A DNA stretch of 64,000 nt. It comes from Datura wrightii. Its lineage: Eukaryota; Streptophyta; Magnoliopsida; Solanales; Solanaceae. The first letter of the stretch is position 1. Each line of letters opens with the position of its first letter. The stretch lies in NCBI GenBank assembly GCA_035772735.1, contig JASDFA010000018.1, positions 145,643,501 through 145,707,500 on the forward strand, written 5' to 3'. This document shows, in pieces, positions 1-11,258 of the stretch. A program made the position numbers and the translations under genes. The notes beneath the pieces are model-generated. The model worked only from the letters and a program-made list of their open reading frames with translations, had not been told where the DNA came from and made no database searches.

Positions 1-240
1 AAGTGATACTCAAATGCTTTATTTCGACTTTTTTATCTATCGTTATTTGTACATTCTCATGTGATTCTTAGTTAAATGTGAATTTATATTAACCAACATG
101 ATTAGAATTATTTTGCAGGTAAAAGGAAATTTTGGAAGCTAATATATATGTTGATGAAGAGCGGGAATGGACTTGGAAGCAAGGAGTGGAAGTTGACAAG
201 GGAGAGCAGCAAAAATAAGGGCTCTGCAATGGAGCGGTGT

Positions 241-545
241 CACGCTGCCATCACGGAGGCATTCTGCCTCGGATGAATTAATTTTGTCAAATTCCAGTGG
301 AGGTTCACGTTACCTTCGTGACACGGAGGCAGTGCTCTGCGATGCACTCTGTGTCACGTTGAGTATAATTACCTGGAACCTCAAGTTCCAGTGAAGGTGC
401 GCGATAGCACCGTGGCACGGAGGCAAGGCTCCGCGATGCAAGCTGTGCCACATTGAGGTGCATTTGCCTGGGAGCCGACTTCCAGTGAGGGTCCGCGATA
501 CCCCCGTGGCACGGAGGGAGTGCTCCGCGATACACTCCGTGCCAC
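241..545 (+). repeat. Tandem 94-bp repeat carrying hairpin modules (U3 array)
   Basis: The word TTCCAGTG occurs at 292, 386 and 480, an exact 94-bp period. Each unit holds an inverted repeat with 11-base arms and an 18-base loop: arms 318-328/347-357, 412-422/441-451 and 506-516/535-545. The third is perfect (GTGGCACGGAG with CTCCGTGCCAC). The array ends about 35 bases before a TATA box, so it lies in U3. Confidence 0.85.
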
Positions 546-578
546 GTTGCTTGTTATTTCGGGAAAAATTCTCAATAG

Positions 579-586
579 TATAAATA
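579..586 (+). promoter_or_regulatory. LTR TATA box
   Basis: TATAAATA lies just downstream of the hairpin array and upstream of a leader-like stretch. The same position in the related LTR 20492-21930 also reads TATAAATA (21408-21401, minus). Confidence 0.6.
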
Positions 587-1529
587 ACACACTTAGGTTT
601 TATTTTAAACATTATGACTTGGTTGAGCAAGAACGTGGGTTACAGGCAGTTGAGAGGATGAAAATTCTAGGGTTCTTCTCTTTCTCTTTCTCTTTAATCT
701 CAATTGTTTGTATGAATTCTACTTATTTGATGATGTTTAATCCACAAATGAGTGGCTAATTCACTTCTTGCTGAGGTTAAGAATAATTGTAAAGGAATGT
801 AATTGTTGATCATTTCAGTTTTCATCTTTTCTTCAATGGTTGTTCTATCAATTCTTGTTTTTACTGCATTAATATTTGGCCAATGTTAATGTATATCTAG
901 AAATCCAATTTTAATTTTGAAAAGGAAAGAAATTGGACAGATGTGAATTGGTAGGATATGATCTTTTCTTAGTTTAGAAAATTGAGAATTGATTTACATT
1001 CAGAATAGAAATATATCTGAAAGTCCTATTAGTCAATTACGGAATCGGTTATGTACGGCTAGAGCATGAAATTCTTTTATCACAGAAATGTAGATTAAGG
1101 TCTCATGATTCTTAAATTGGATAGGAGTCGAAAGATCCAATCCATAGGCAATAAATTCCTGACTAACAACTGAAGAGAAGATTAGCTGAATTGAATTAAT
1201 AAATTACATCCCTGCATGTTTGTCTTAACCTCAGCTTGTTCATTGCTATTGTTCAGACTCAAATTATAATGTTGACTTAGATTCTTATTACTTAGTAATC
1301 TTTAACTCTTAAAATATTATTTATTTGTTCGTCTGCATTCATAGAGATATAGTTCACTGACGCTTAAGTTAAGTAATACCGTAGCTCAGTCCCTGTGGGA
1401 TCGATACTTGGCTTGAAATAAGCCACTTTACTACTTGTTTGATCACGTGCACTTGCGTGTAGTTTTCACCACTGAACACCAGGATCGATGACCACAGATT
1501 CTCACAACTGAGGTCAAGAGGTGGGCACC

Positions 1530-1940
1530 GACAGTAGACCCACCAGAGATCCTCATCCCCGACGTCTTTAGCATTGAGTGTGCCATCCAGGACTAGGCAC
1601 GATTAGAGAGGGCAAGCATTAGGCTCTAGGGGTCAAAGCAGCAGACCTGCAGATTCTAGTATTCCAGCATGTCGCAGGTGTGGCTGGGGTCAAACGAGTC
1701 AATGTTTAGCTAGTATAGGTGCTTTTTTCAGGTATGGGAAGCCCAGACACATGCTCTGAGATTACCCAGTAGTGAGGCAGGATCATGAAGGGGGTCGAGG
1801 ACCAGCTTCTAGTTTCATAGGCCCACCCGTACGCTCAGCAAATCAGGGGGCATCTACCAGCACAGGTGGCAGTCAGTGCTAGAACAGATTCTATGCCTTA
1901 GCACCCCTCTAGGAGTAGGAGGTATCCCCAGATGTAGTCA
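1530..1940 (+). pseudogene. gag: Ty3/gypsy element A, gag C-terminal part
   Basis: Broken reading frames here encode the nucleocapsid end of a chromovirus-type Gag. A cysteine-rich stretch (about 1665-1770) ends in a degenerate zinc knuckle with the pattern C-F-x-Y-G-K-P-x-H-M-L-R-D. Serine/glycine-rich sequence and the linker into protease follow. In-frame stops and frameshifts abound. The matching N-terminal part of gag is not upstream; a candidate for it lies on the minus strand at 14272-14500. Left of about 1530 the sequence is not recognisable as gag. Confidence 0.65.
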
Positions 1941-2422
1941 CTAGTATGTTATGAGTTTTCCATCTTGATGTTTATGCTTTGCTAGATCTAGGGGCTACCT
2001 TGTATGTTATGACACCTTATGTAGCCAGTAGCTTCGGAGTTAGTCTCGAAGTCTTTTTAAAACCCTTCTCAGTCTCCACACTAGTAAGTGATTCAGTTAT
2101 AGCTAGATGGGTGTACAGAGGTTGCCCGATCTTAGTCCTTCAGAAAGTCACCTCAGAAGATTTGATAGAGTTAGCCATGACTAATTTTGATGTTATCCTC
2201 GGCATGGATTGGCTATTTGCATATTATGCCTCAGTTAATTATAGAACCCGCGTGATAGAGTTCAGATTTCTGGGTGAGCCAGTCTTAGAGTGGAAGGGTA
2301 GCTCAGCTATGCCTGTAGGTTATTTCATTTCCTGCCGTAAGGCTAGAAAGATGATTTCTAAAGGTTGTGTTTACCATCTAGTTAGGGTTATGGACGTTGA
2401 GTTAGATACCCCGACTATCTAG
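1941..2422 (+). pseudogene. pol: Ty3/gypsy element A, aspartic protease
   Basis: Retropepsin-type domain. The active-site region reads L-L-D-L-G-A-T, so the proline or threonine usual after the catalytic Asp is replaced by Leu. Downstream are the family signatures V-I-L-G-M-D-W-L (about 2190-2215) and I-S-K-G-C-V-Y-H-L-V-R-V (about 2350-2390), which lead into RT in this lineage. The frame is open from 1979 to a stop at 2420-2422, where the intact polyprotein would continue into RT. It would mature Gag-Pol if functional. Degenerate. Confidence 0.85.
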
Positions 2423-3348
2423 TCAGTCCTAGTAGTATGTGAGTATCCAGAAGTCTTCCCAGATAATTTGTTGGGAATCCTTCCCAAGCGGGAGATTGAT
2501 TTTAGTATTGACCTTCTTCCCGACACATAGCCTATATCTATTTCTCCCTACAAAATGGCTCCAGCCGAGCTAAAAGAGTTGAAAGAATAGTTGAAAGAAC
2601 TATTAGATAAGGGTTTCATTAGACCAAGAAAGTCCCCATGGGGTGCACCGATTCTCTTTGTTTGAAAGAAAGATAGTTCTCTTTGCATGTGTATTGATTA
2701 CTAGCAATTGAACAAAGTCACCATCAAGAACAGGTATTCTTTACCCAGTATTGATAATTTATTTGACCAGCTTTAGGTTGCCAAGTGTTTCTCAAAGATA
2801 GATCTCAAATCCAGGTACCATCAGCTAAGAGTTCGGGAGAGTGATATCCCGAAGAAAGCCTAGAGGAAGCGGTATGGTTATTATGAGTTTGTAGTTATGT
2901 CTTTTGGACTAATGAATGCTCCTGAAGCTTTTATGGAATTGATGAACGGGGTGTTCAAGCCATACTTGGATATCTTCGTGATTGTGTTTATTGATGACAT
3001 ACTGATATACTCTCAGAGCGAGGAGGAACATGTTGGTCATTTGAGAATAGTGCTTCAGATTCTCAAGGATCGCCATTTATATGCCAAATTTAGCAAGTGC
3101 GGGTTTTGGTTGAAATCTATAGCATTTTTGGGCCACGTAGTATCAAGCGAAGGCATAAGGGTGGACTGTCAGAAAATAGAAGTGGTGAAGAATTGGCCTA
3201 GACCGGTGAATCCTTCGGATATTCAGAGCTTCTTGGGTTTAGATGGATATTATCTGAGATTTGTTGAAGTTTTATCATTGATTGCAGCACCTTTGACCAA
3301 ATTGACCCAAAAGAAGGGGAAATTCCAATGATCGGAGTCTTATGAGAA
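2423..3348 (+). pseudogene. pol: Ty3/gypsy element A, reverse transcriptase
   Basis: Contains the RT blocks in order: the P-D-T-x-P-I-S start, K-G-F-I-R-P, the W-G-A-P region, the F-S-K-I-D-L-K-S block with R-Y-H-Q-L, M-S-F-G-L-M-N-A-P (2897 on) and the catalytic F-I-D-D box at 2987-2998. The thumb region has F-A-K-F-S-K-C-x-F-W and F-L-G-H-V-V-S. At least six in-frame stop codons fall between 2520 and 2870, several at positions that are Gln in relatives (CAG to TAG), suggesting C-to-T decay of methylated DNA. Cannot encode an active enzyme. Confidence 0.92.
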
Positions 3349-3770
3349 GAACTTCCAGGAGTTGAAGACTCAACTTACTTCAGCATCGGTGTTAACTCTA
3401 CCGGAGGGTACTAATGGGTTCGTGGTGTATTGTGATGCTTCAAAGATCGGACTTGGATGTGTGTTGATACAGCACAAGAAGGTTATAGCATATCTAGACG
3501 GCTAAAGGTTTATCAGAAGAATTACCCGACCCATAATCTTGAATTGGCCGTGGTGGTATTCGCCTTGAAGATTTGGAGACATTATTTGTACGGGGTTCAT
3601 GTGGATGTGTTTACGGACCATAGGAGTTTACAATATGTTTTCACGTAAAAGGATCTCAATCTTTGGCAAAGGAGGTGGTTGGAGCTACTCAAGGACTACG
3701 ATATAAGCGTGCTTTACCACCCAGGTAAGGCCAATGTAGTGGAAGACGCACTTAGTAGGCTCTCTATGGA
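3349..3770 (+). pseudogene. pol: Ty3/gypsy element A, RNase H
   Basis: Follows the RT thumb. The catalytic-Asp region Y-C-D-A-S-K-I-G-L-G is at about 3428-3457. A frameshift between 3470 and 3510 moves the frame to the one containing Y-Q-K-N-Y-P-T-H-N-L-E-L and T-D-H-R-S-L-Q-Y. A stop follows at 3646-3648. The domain ends in Y-H-P-G-K-A-N-V-V and D-A-L-S-R, the usual boundary before integrase. Confidence 0.9.
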
Positions 3771-4882
3771 GAGTGTGTCTCATGTGGATAAGGGGAAGAA
3801 GGAGCTAGTGAGAGATGTGCATCGACTCGCAAGGTTGGGAGTTAGGTTGGTTGACTCGACCGATGGCGATGTTGTTTTTAAATGGATCATAATTGTCATT
3901 GGTGACTGATGTGAAAGCTAGACAAGATAAGGACTCGATTTTGGTAAAATTGAAGGAAGCCATTCAAATTCATAAGGTAGAGGTCTTCCCCAAAGGGGGA
4001 GATGGTGTGCTTCGGTACCAGGGTCTCCTATATGTTCCAGATATTGATGATTTGAGGAGCAGGATGTTGCATGAGGCTCATGGATCTAGGTATTCTATCA
4101 ATCCAGGTGTCACCAAGATGTACTGTGACTTACGAGAAGTCTATTGGTGGAATGGCATGAAGAAGGATATCGTAGAATTCGTAGCTAAGTGCTCGAACTG
4201 TCAGCAAGTAAAAGTTGAGCATCAGAGGTCGGGAAGCGTGCTTCAGGATATCAGTATTGCTACTCGAAAATGGGAAGAAATCAATATGAACTTCGACACA
4301 AGTTTACCTTGTACTCGTCATCAATATGACTCCATTTGGGTTATAGTAGACAGGTTGACCAAGGCTGCACATTTTCTACTAGTCAAAACCACGGATTCGG
4401 CAGAGGACTATGCCAAACTATATATACGAGAATTAGTTTGATTGCATGGAGTTCACTTGTCCATCATATCAGATAGAGGTACCTAATTTACCTCTCAGTT
4501 TTGGAAGTCGTTTCAAAAAGGACTTGGCACTCAGGTTAAGCTCAGCACTGCATTTCACCCGCAGACGGATGGTTAAGTGGAGCGGACAATTCAGACTCTC
4601 GAGGATATGTTGAGAGCATGCGTGATTGACTTCAAAGGTAGCTGGGATGAGCATTTTCCTCTTATCGAGTTTGCATACAATAACAGCTGTCATTCCAGCA
4701 TCCAGATGGCTCCATTTCAGGCTCTCTATGGGAAGAGATGTAGATCACCCATTGGTTGGTTTGAGGTTGGTGAAGTGGTGATGGTAGGACCAGATTCGGT
4801 TCGTGAGGCTATGGAGAAGATTCAGTTGATAAAGGAAAAGTTGAAAACCGCTCAAAGTCGCCAAAAGTCTATGCCGATGTGA
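3771..4882 (+). pseudogene. pol: Ty3/gypsy element A, integrase core
   Basis: The zinc-binding HHCC domain is clear at about 4068-4210 (H-E-A-H, then C-S-N-C-Q-Q). In the catalytic core the first Asp, usually in N-M-D-F, reads N-M-N-F here (about 4285-4300), so one of the three acidic residues is lost. The second (S-D-R-G-T, about 4468) and the Glu (V-E-R-T-I-Q, about 4578) remain. Stops interrupt at 4439-4441 and near 4483 and 4574. The part from 4577 is open and ends in S-R-Q-K-S. Dead integrase. Confidence 0.9.
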
Positions 4883-5334
4883 GAAGGAGAGAATTAGAAT
4901 TTGAAGTTGATGATTGGGTATTTCTGAAGGTGTCTCCCATGAAGGGGGTGATGAGGTTTGGAAAGAAAGGAAAATTTAGTCCCCGCTATGTCGACCCATA
5001 CCAGATTATGAGGCGTGTTGGCAAGGTAGCATACTAATTGGAGTTGCTCTTAGAATGAGCTTCTGTGAATCCTATTTTTCAGCTATCACTCATGAAGAAG
5101 TGTTTGGGTGATCCAGCTCTAGTTGTTCCAATGGACAGTGTCGCTGTGAAAGAAAGCCTTAGTTATTTCGGTAGAAATACTGGATCATCAGGTTCGAAGG
5201 CTAAGGAACAAGAAGTAGCTTTAGTTAAAGAATTATGGAGGAATCAGCATGTTGAGGGAGCTAGGTGGGAAGCCAAAGCTGATATGCTGGCTAGATACCC
5301 ATATTTATTCTCTACTGACTCAGTTCCATCTTAA
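4883..5334 (+). pseudogene. pol: Ty3/gypsy element A, integrase C-terminal tail
   Basis: Continues the integrase after a frameshift near 4870. It has the lineage pattern D-D-W-V-F-L-K-V-S-P-M-K-G-V-M-R-F-G-K-K-G-K and then the chromo-like tail ending Y-P-Y-L-F. The terminal part is open at 5065-5334 and includes K-E-L-W-R-N and E-A-K-A-D-M. Stops near 5037 and 5056 break it. This is the 3' end of pol; PPT and LTR follow after about 230 bases. Confidence 0.88.
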
Positions 5335-5544
5335 GGTATCAATTTTGTCGTAAAATCCTATTTAGTTTTCATGTTCAACTCATGTGCCCAAGTTTCTTTT
5401 ATGAATATAGATGTATGTATGAATCATGAATTCAGTTCAGCTATATAGTTTGAATCGGAGATACTCATTCCGTCAGTTTCCAGCTTAAATGATCAGTATT
5501 TGAATATGATAATTGCAACTCTCTACTTTTCTTTGTGTTTTCCA

Positions 5545-5576
5545 ACATTCGAGGATGAATGTTCCCAAGGGGGAGA
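5545..5576 (+). promoter_or_regulatory. Hairpin plus polypurine tract of element A
   Basis: An inverted repeat at 5545-5562 (ACATTCG / TGAATGT around AGGA, with one G:T pair) is followed by the purine run AAGGGGGAGA at 5567-5576 and the LTR at 5580. This fits plus-strand priming. The hairpin has counterparts beside other PPTs in the window. Confidence 0.75.
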
Positions 5577-5639
5577 TATCGTTATACCCCAGAAGCCTAA
5601 AGATTAGACCAAGGAGTTGAAACGGAGATAGTTAAAATC

Positions 5640-6030
5640 TGGCACCAGGCATCAGGACGGGTCGTGAGGTGACCCGTGAGAGCAACCCATGAGTCATTAT
5701 GTGACTCGTAGGGAGGCCCAATAGATGAGTTTGAAATTTGAGATTTGGGATCCCCAAGGACGTGAAAACAAGTCATGGTCAGGCCCCACCGACTCTTTAG
5801 GTCAGTGTACTTAATGAAAGGGCCCCACGAGTCGTGGTCAGTCACCACAATTCGTGGGGAGGGTCGTGATCAGCTAGTTGAAGAATTATTTGACATGGAG
5901 GCAGTGTACATGATGGGTAAGGGATCATTAAGTCACCCATGAGGAGCCCTGAAGACTTAAGAAGCAGTGAACCTGACAGACAACTCCACGAGTCGTGGCC
6001 CATGATGAGAGTCGTTAGGTCCATTGTTGG
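5640..6030 (+). repeat. Array of degenerate ACGACTCGT words in LTR A
   Basis: Many variants of the palindromic word ACGACTCGT/ACGAGTCGT and of GGTGACCCGT occur at irregular spacing. Equivalent arrays lie in the other family A copies (10370-10800, 11400-11830, 22480-22970, 28850-29260). Confidence 0.75.
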
Positions 6031-6586
6031 CAGTTATTTTCTGCAAATTTAGTAAGGCTTTTCCATAATTCCTAAGTTCCTAAGGCCTAAACTACATCGT
6101 TTTGAGTTATGAATGATGACTATTAAAGGGGTTAAGTTCAATTTAGGCCATTTACATTCATGCATGCAAGGTAAAAGGTGAGACATGGCGATCAAACTTA
6201 GTGTTCTTCAATTCCTCTTCAATTTCTTCTTGGGCTATCAAAGAAGTGTAAGAATCAGCTAGCAACTGGTATATAGGGTTATGAATGGGTGAATTCTTTC
6301 ACACCCATGCCCAATCCCTCTCTAAATCATGAGATTTTTATGTCTAACCTATGGGGTTTTAACCCAATGCATGAATTTCCTAAATCCTCTACATGGGTAT
6401 GATTTAAATTTGTTTCTATTACCGAATTATGAAACATGGGCAGGTTTTATATTTTTTTTCAAATGAAAAGCATGTTTTCAAGTTTTATGAATTAAAAAGT
6501 CCACTGATGAGAAGTTCATGAAAGAAGAGATTTGTGATGAATGTATGATTATGATGAGATGTTATGATGAAAAGCATGTTTTCAAG

Positions 6587-6591
6587 CTACC
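6587..6591 (+). other. Unoccupied insertion site equivalent to the 15964-21930 element
   Basis: Flanks of the nested element read, on the plus strand, 'acatcattatagacatg' (left) and 'cttgaaagcatg' (right). In this LTR copy the same flanks are contiguous across CTACC (reverse complement GGTAG), matching the GGTAT duplication with one change. It shows the pre-insertion state. Confidence 0.8.
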
Positions 6592-7860
6592 CATGTCTAT
6601 AATGATGTTTTCGGTGTAAATTGAATTTTTTCAAGCATGATAAAGCTTTTGGCAATGCCCACATATTTAAGTATGATTTATGATTTCTTGTATTAAGCTT
6701 GCCACATGATTTTGGAGAGAAGACTCTCAATTATCCTTCAGCTTGTGGTATGGTTTGAGTTAAATCTTCTCATATGCATCATTTCATATTTGATATGTAT
6801 TGATTATTGAGCTTCGTCAATAGATGATGTTGAGCTTCGTTGCATAACGATGTAGAGCATATGCATGTTTTTTGGAGTAGTGTCTAGCATCAAGTAGGCT
6901 AAGGGTCGATTATCCTATGCCTCAGAACTACGTGCCAACGTAAGTTTATACTATTATATATACTACTTCGAGACCTCCCTTGTGAGCTATCCCCTGCCCT
7001 ATTGGGCCATGAGCTTGATATCGGTATCATGGTATCGTCCTTAGCCCTGGCAAGGCTTTGGATGGCTCTACCCACTTGACTGTGATAGTTGGGACCATGT
7101 AAGTTCTATCATGGTATGTCGATTAAAAGAGGAGTCTCCCATTGTTCCTCATGATTTCAGTTATGCATGTTTATCATTCTTGAGCTTTATACATTGAACA
7201 TGTTCTAAAGATGGTTTGACTCAATGTTCAGTTTTACTTATAAATATCAGATTTCAGTCTTGAGTCAATCAGTTCAGTTATGATGTATATTATGTTATGA
7301 TGAGAACATGATTTCAGCAAGAAAGCATGCAAGCCCTACTCTCAGATTCTTAATGTTTATGTTTACATTATGCATTGTCTTTAAATGATATTACTTACTT
7401 AAGAAGTTTTACTTACCCTGGATACTCGGTACATTCCACATACTGACCACATACTCTATGGTGTATCATTTCATGATACAGGACTCGGCTCTCAGGCTCA
7501 GCCCCGCTCTTAGTCAGTCTTTAGAGTTAGCATCTTACACTGTTGGTGGGTCCTCATCTCCCGAGGACTAGACTTGTTCGGATTTCCTTTATGTATTTTT
7601 AGTTTCAACCTGTTGAGTTAGTTGGGGTCTTGTCCCATCAACTCGTCATGTTTAGAGGCTTTTCAGACATATGGATGTATTCAACTTCAAATTGTGTATT
7701 CTAATGTTAAGTTAAATCTAGAATTCCGCTATGATTATCTTGATGTTTTCTTCTATTTTATTGATTTAGTTAGATGTATATTCATGCCATGGGTTGACTT
7801 GGAGTCTCTTGAGACTCCTTGTCCCGTGTTGCAATCGAGTCCTCCATTCGGGTCGTGACA

Positions 7861-8590
7861 CTTACGTGCCAGACTTGAGAGCTTTGAGAGCTGCTTCAAT
7901 GAGCGCATGGCAGAGTAGACTGACACTGGTAGCCTCCATGAGGAGTTGGGGGATCTTCGGATCTAAGTGACTGAGTTGTCCACCCACTCTTCTTGACCTC
8001 AATATGGGGATGGACGATGAGCTTGATTTAGCGCATATTGGGAGTTGATCGGAGTAGAGGGAGGAAAAGGGAAGAAGAGGGTCATAGAGGATGTTGGAGA
8101 TAAGACGCTAAAGAAGACGAGAAAGAAGGAGTAGAAAGAATGCAAGCGGGAAAGATTGGAGAGTCAGCAGATTCACGACGAGCATAGGTCAGAGCTGCTT
8201 GAGAGAGCTAAAGGAGCGGGTAGCTCCACCACTGCCCATGCCGAACTTGCAGGTGGCAAGGACCCTTCGGGAAAGCCACATTCAGCTATAGTTTTCACCG
8301 AGGTTGCAGAGGCGACCACTACTACTGAGGGGTTGACCATTTCCCCCGTGGATGTACCATTGCGGCCACTACTAGCACCACAACTGCAGTGGAGGTACCA
8401 CCTCCGCGAGATGACAGGAGCACTTAATGCACCACAGGTATGTCTCTTTCCATTGTGTTTTTATATTCTATGCTTCGAGTATGAAGCATGCTTTTTAAAA
8501 GGGGAAGGGGTGTGCTTATATATTTTTGTGATTTTTGGATTCGTCCGAGGATTTTTCTTGTCATGTTTCTTTTCCCTAGGGCTTTTTATC
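7861..8590 (+). pseudogene. T32 transposon-protein gene of element F, 3' part
   Basis: Right after the LTR, one frame reads R-A-R-L-E-S-F-E-S-C-F-N-E-R-M and E-E-L-G-D-L-R, a coiled-coil tail, then a charged Lys/Arg stretch and a Thr/Ser-rich end (M-E-S-Q-Q-I-H-D-E-H-R at 8156 on). I recognise this as the C-terminal region of the plant retroelement protein that Pfam, as I recall, calls 'putative plant transposon protein'. The frame joins across CTTAC to the 5' part on the minus strand at 23019-24903 (E-A-A-A-R-V-L, then L-R-A-R-L-E). Stops near 7965-8100 break it. Molecular function unknown. Confidence 0.65.
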
Positions 8591-9096
8591 TAGTAGAACC
8601 GTCATGTTTAGGATGTTTTTATTTAATTAGAAAGTAGCTTAGGATTATTCAGCCAATAAAATGCACTAGTTTTGAAGTTTTGAAAAAATGACCCTACTTA
8701 AAATTTTTTATGGTTAGCAGTGTACTTGTTGATTGCAAAACATGATTTCTTAGATCTTTTTATGTCACTCAGTGTATTAGGATGAGTAGTTATAGTTGGC
8801 CATGTATGAACCAAACAGGTAGAATGAATGCAAAACATGTACCATGAGTGAATGAGGTCATATACCTAGTTCAATACTGCATAGAGGATCTAGAACTTGC
8901 CGAGTTGGTCTTTATATAGGTTTTAGGATGGTTGGTTAAGAAAGGATCACATGCCCTTTTTTTAGCCCATTTTACCTTAAACTGCCCTACCAAAATGATA
9001 TGATTCCTTTGATCCCGATTTTGAGCTTTAAATGGATCATTTTTCTTTGATTAACTGATTAACCTTACCCATTTTTTTAAAAAATGAACCTGTTTT
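8591..9096 (+). other. Presumed 3' untranslated region of element F
   Basis: No open frame or LTR homology. AT-rich sequence continues from the T32 gene to an abrupt switch into family A LTR sequence at about 9097. It reads like the 3' non-coding part of T32-bearing elements, but that is from memory of the family only. Confidence 0.4.
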
Positions 9097-10857
9097 GAAA
9101 TGTACCGAGTATGCAAGGTAAGTGAAACAGACAGTTTAAAATACATAAGAGATCATAAAAGTGGGACAACATGTTCATAACATGAATATCATAAGCATAA
9201 GGCTCAAGCTTTTCAAAACATTCTTAAATCATTCATACCATAATCATAAGAGAAAAGCTTTATTAACATGAATCGAGCCAAAGTATATAATTATATGCAT
9301 ACGTAAATCATGAGGAACAATGGGAGATTCTTATAACCGACATACCCCATATGAGCATACTTAGAGCCCGACCTATAAACCACTAGTCGGGAGGGTGTTC
9401 GTACCTTGCCTAGGGTAGAACCATGAAAGAGGTGTGATATCACAACAAAGGCTCATTTGGGCAGAGGGGACAATATCATTGAGGTCCCATCATGGTTACG
9501 TTGGCACGTAGTTTTGAGACTCCGGGTATGCTTGGACCCCAGATCTACTCGGTGATAAATACTACTCCCAAAATATTTCCAAAATATATATAGTGCTCAT
9601 TGGATAATATAAATGAGATTCATGGGCTAGTTTAAAATCATGATAATTGTAAGCATATTTGGAATATGTGAACTAGCCATGAAATAAGGCCCGTGAGTTG
9701 GCAAAAATCATAATTCCATAAACCATTAAGTTCATGCATACTTGTAATTAATTTATACTTGATATTATTAAATTCATGATGAGAATTTGAGAAAAATCAT
9801 ATCATAAGTCATAAATCATAATGGGCTCATGAGCATCAAAATCAAAATGGAATCATAACTTGAACTTTCATCAAATATGCATAATTAGGAATAGTTTGTA
9901 GTAATTTAAATCTAGACAGCTATAAAATCTGCCAATGATTCATAAAACATGAATTTATACATGAGAGGGATTAACCCATAGATAGGTCGTAAGGAATTCA
10001 TAAGAATTGGGATAAAATCCCATAGAATTATCAATAGAATTTCATGAATTAGAGAGGAGTTGTGCATGGGTGTGAACAATTTCACCCATTCATAACCCTG
10101 CATACCTAAGAATAACTAATTCTACAACTCCCTTGATTTTCCAATGAAGAATTTATAAAGAACTTTGAGAACGAGACTTGATCACCTCTCCAAAGCCTCT
10201 AAACTTGCATGCATGAATAGGAATATCTTAGAATGAACTTATCCCTTTTAAAACTCACTATTCATAGATTAAAACAACATAGTTTAGGCCTTAGGTTCAT
10301 AGGGATTATAAAAAAGCCCATACAAAATTTGCAGGAAAAAATAGATTGCCACTCCCAATGAGGAACTGGACGAGTCGTCGTCCAAGGCCATGACTCGTGG
10401 CCCCAAGTTGTCAAGTGCACTGCTAAAATTTCACTAGGGCTCATCAAGGTGAGCTTAACGACTCATTACCAGTGACTACTCCTCGTGGTCACCTCCCGTC
10501 CTATACACTACCAGAAAGTACTAGGGGGTTACCACAAGTGACACCACGACGCATGGTGCTTCCTAATGAGTTATGGTGAGGACCCATTTGGTGCACTATC
10601 CCGTACTTCCTCTTCCTTTAGCCATCCTTGACTACGGCTGACTTAACGAGTCATGGGGCTGACCATGACTCGTGATCATGCCCGTGGTCACTAAAATTTG
10701 AATTTCCATCATAAGTCAATCTTCTCACCATGAGTCACTTAATGAATCGGGGTCATCCTGATGGGTCACAAGACGATTCATTTTGTGACATGGTGCAAGA
10801 ATCCTATTTTTCCATTTTAACTCCTTGACCTGATCTTAGGGATTTTGGGGTATAACA
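9097..10857 (-). mobile_element. LTR family A, copy 2, truncated
   Basis: The minus strand begins TGTTATACCCC at 10857 and follows the family to about 9097 ('gtaccgagtatgcaaggt' on plus), where it stops roughly 400 bp before the LTR end. The word array is at 10370-10800. The right flank starts GTAAG, the complement of the CTTAC next to copies 1 and 4. Confidence 0.8.
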
Positions 10858-11223
10858 GTAAGGGAACACATCCACTTTACCCTTGTGTTTTATGGCATCT
10901 TTCATCACTTCGTATGAGGCATAAAACTTCGATATGAGGTTCGAGTAGTAGTTGGGAAGAGGCTCTATGATATGTCACTGCCTGTTACTGAATTAGGCAT
11001 TGATATTGGGGAATTCAGTCCCAAGCCCAGCCAAGTCAAATCACTTCTCCACAGATATTGATCTATCCAGGCATGTTGTGTAGTGCTCCTTCATGTTTGG
11101 CACACATAAGATGATTGCTTCCTTGGTGTTAGCAATGGTTGCGATGGCCTTGGCTTTCCCTTTTCCTTTTCTCTTAGAAGTTGAAGATGCCTTTCCTTTA
11201 TCGGCTTTCCTAGGTGAAGTCAT
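10858..11223 (-). pseudogene. T32 transposon-protein gene, 5' fragment
   Basis: Start ATG at 11223, then a basic low-complexity leader (M-T-S-P-R-K-A-D-K-G-K, with K-R-K-G-K-G-K-A-K) and the conserved stretch K-E-A-I-I-L-C-V-P-N-M-K-E-H-Y ending S-V-E-K. A TGA at 11041-11043 replaces the Trp present in the copy at 63448-64000. The frame resumes with F-D-L-A-G-L and reaches H-K-G-K-V-D-V-F-P before LTR copy 2 cuts in at 10857. A close paralogue of the element G gene, more distant from the one at 23019-24903. Confidence 0.75.
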
Positions 11224-11258
11224 GATTCTAAAAAATAATATTAGTGCCACAACAGAGG

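Larger units (their letters stand above)
1..1481 (+). mobile_element. Athila-like LTR, 5' end outside window
   Basis: This region is colinear, with many substitutions, with the reverse complement of the paired LTRs at 15964-17397 and 20492-21930. It shares the hairpin block, the TATA-downstream stretch at 590-780, the long tail, and an end resembling 'CACGTGCACTTGCGTGT...CA'. It closes with CA at 1480-1481. About 40-50 bases of its start probably lie left of the window. No PBS follows it; the next sequence is Ty3 gag, so it is probably a solo LTR or a recombination breakpoint rather than a 5' LTR. The open frames in it are incidental. Confidence 0.75.
5580..7860 (+). mobile_element. 3' LTR of element A (LTR family A, copy 1)
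   Basis: Begins CGTTATACCCC (the expected TG mutated to CG), directly after the PPT, and ends GTGACA at 7860; 2,281 bp. Reverse complements of the same family occur at 14673-15963/21936-23018, 26804-29319 and 9097-10857, and a diverged direct copy at 11259-12990. It is most like the split copy 14673-23018, as expected of an LTR pair. The next five bases, CTTAC, match the flank of that copy. No protein is encoded. Confidence 0.9.

Noticed and set aside
241..545. Regular repeats with a fixed spacing, CRISPR-like at first sight
   Set aside because: The 94-bp units are repeated in full, with no unique spacers, in a plant LTR.
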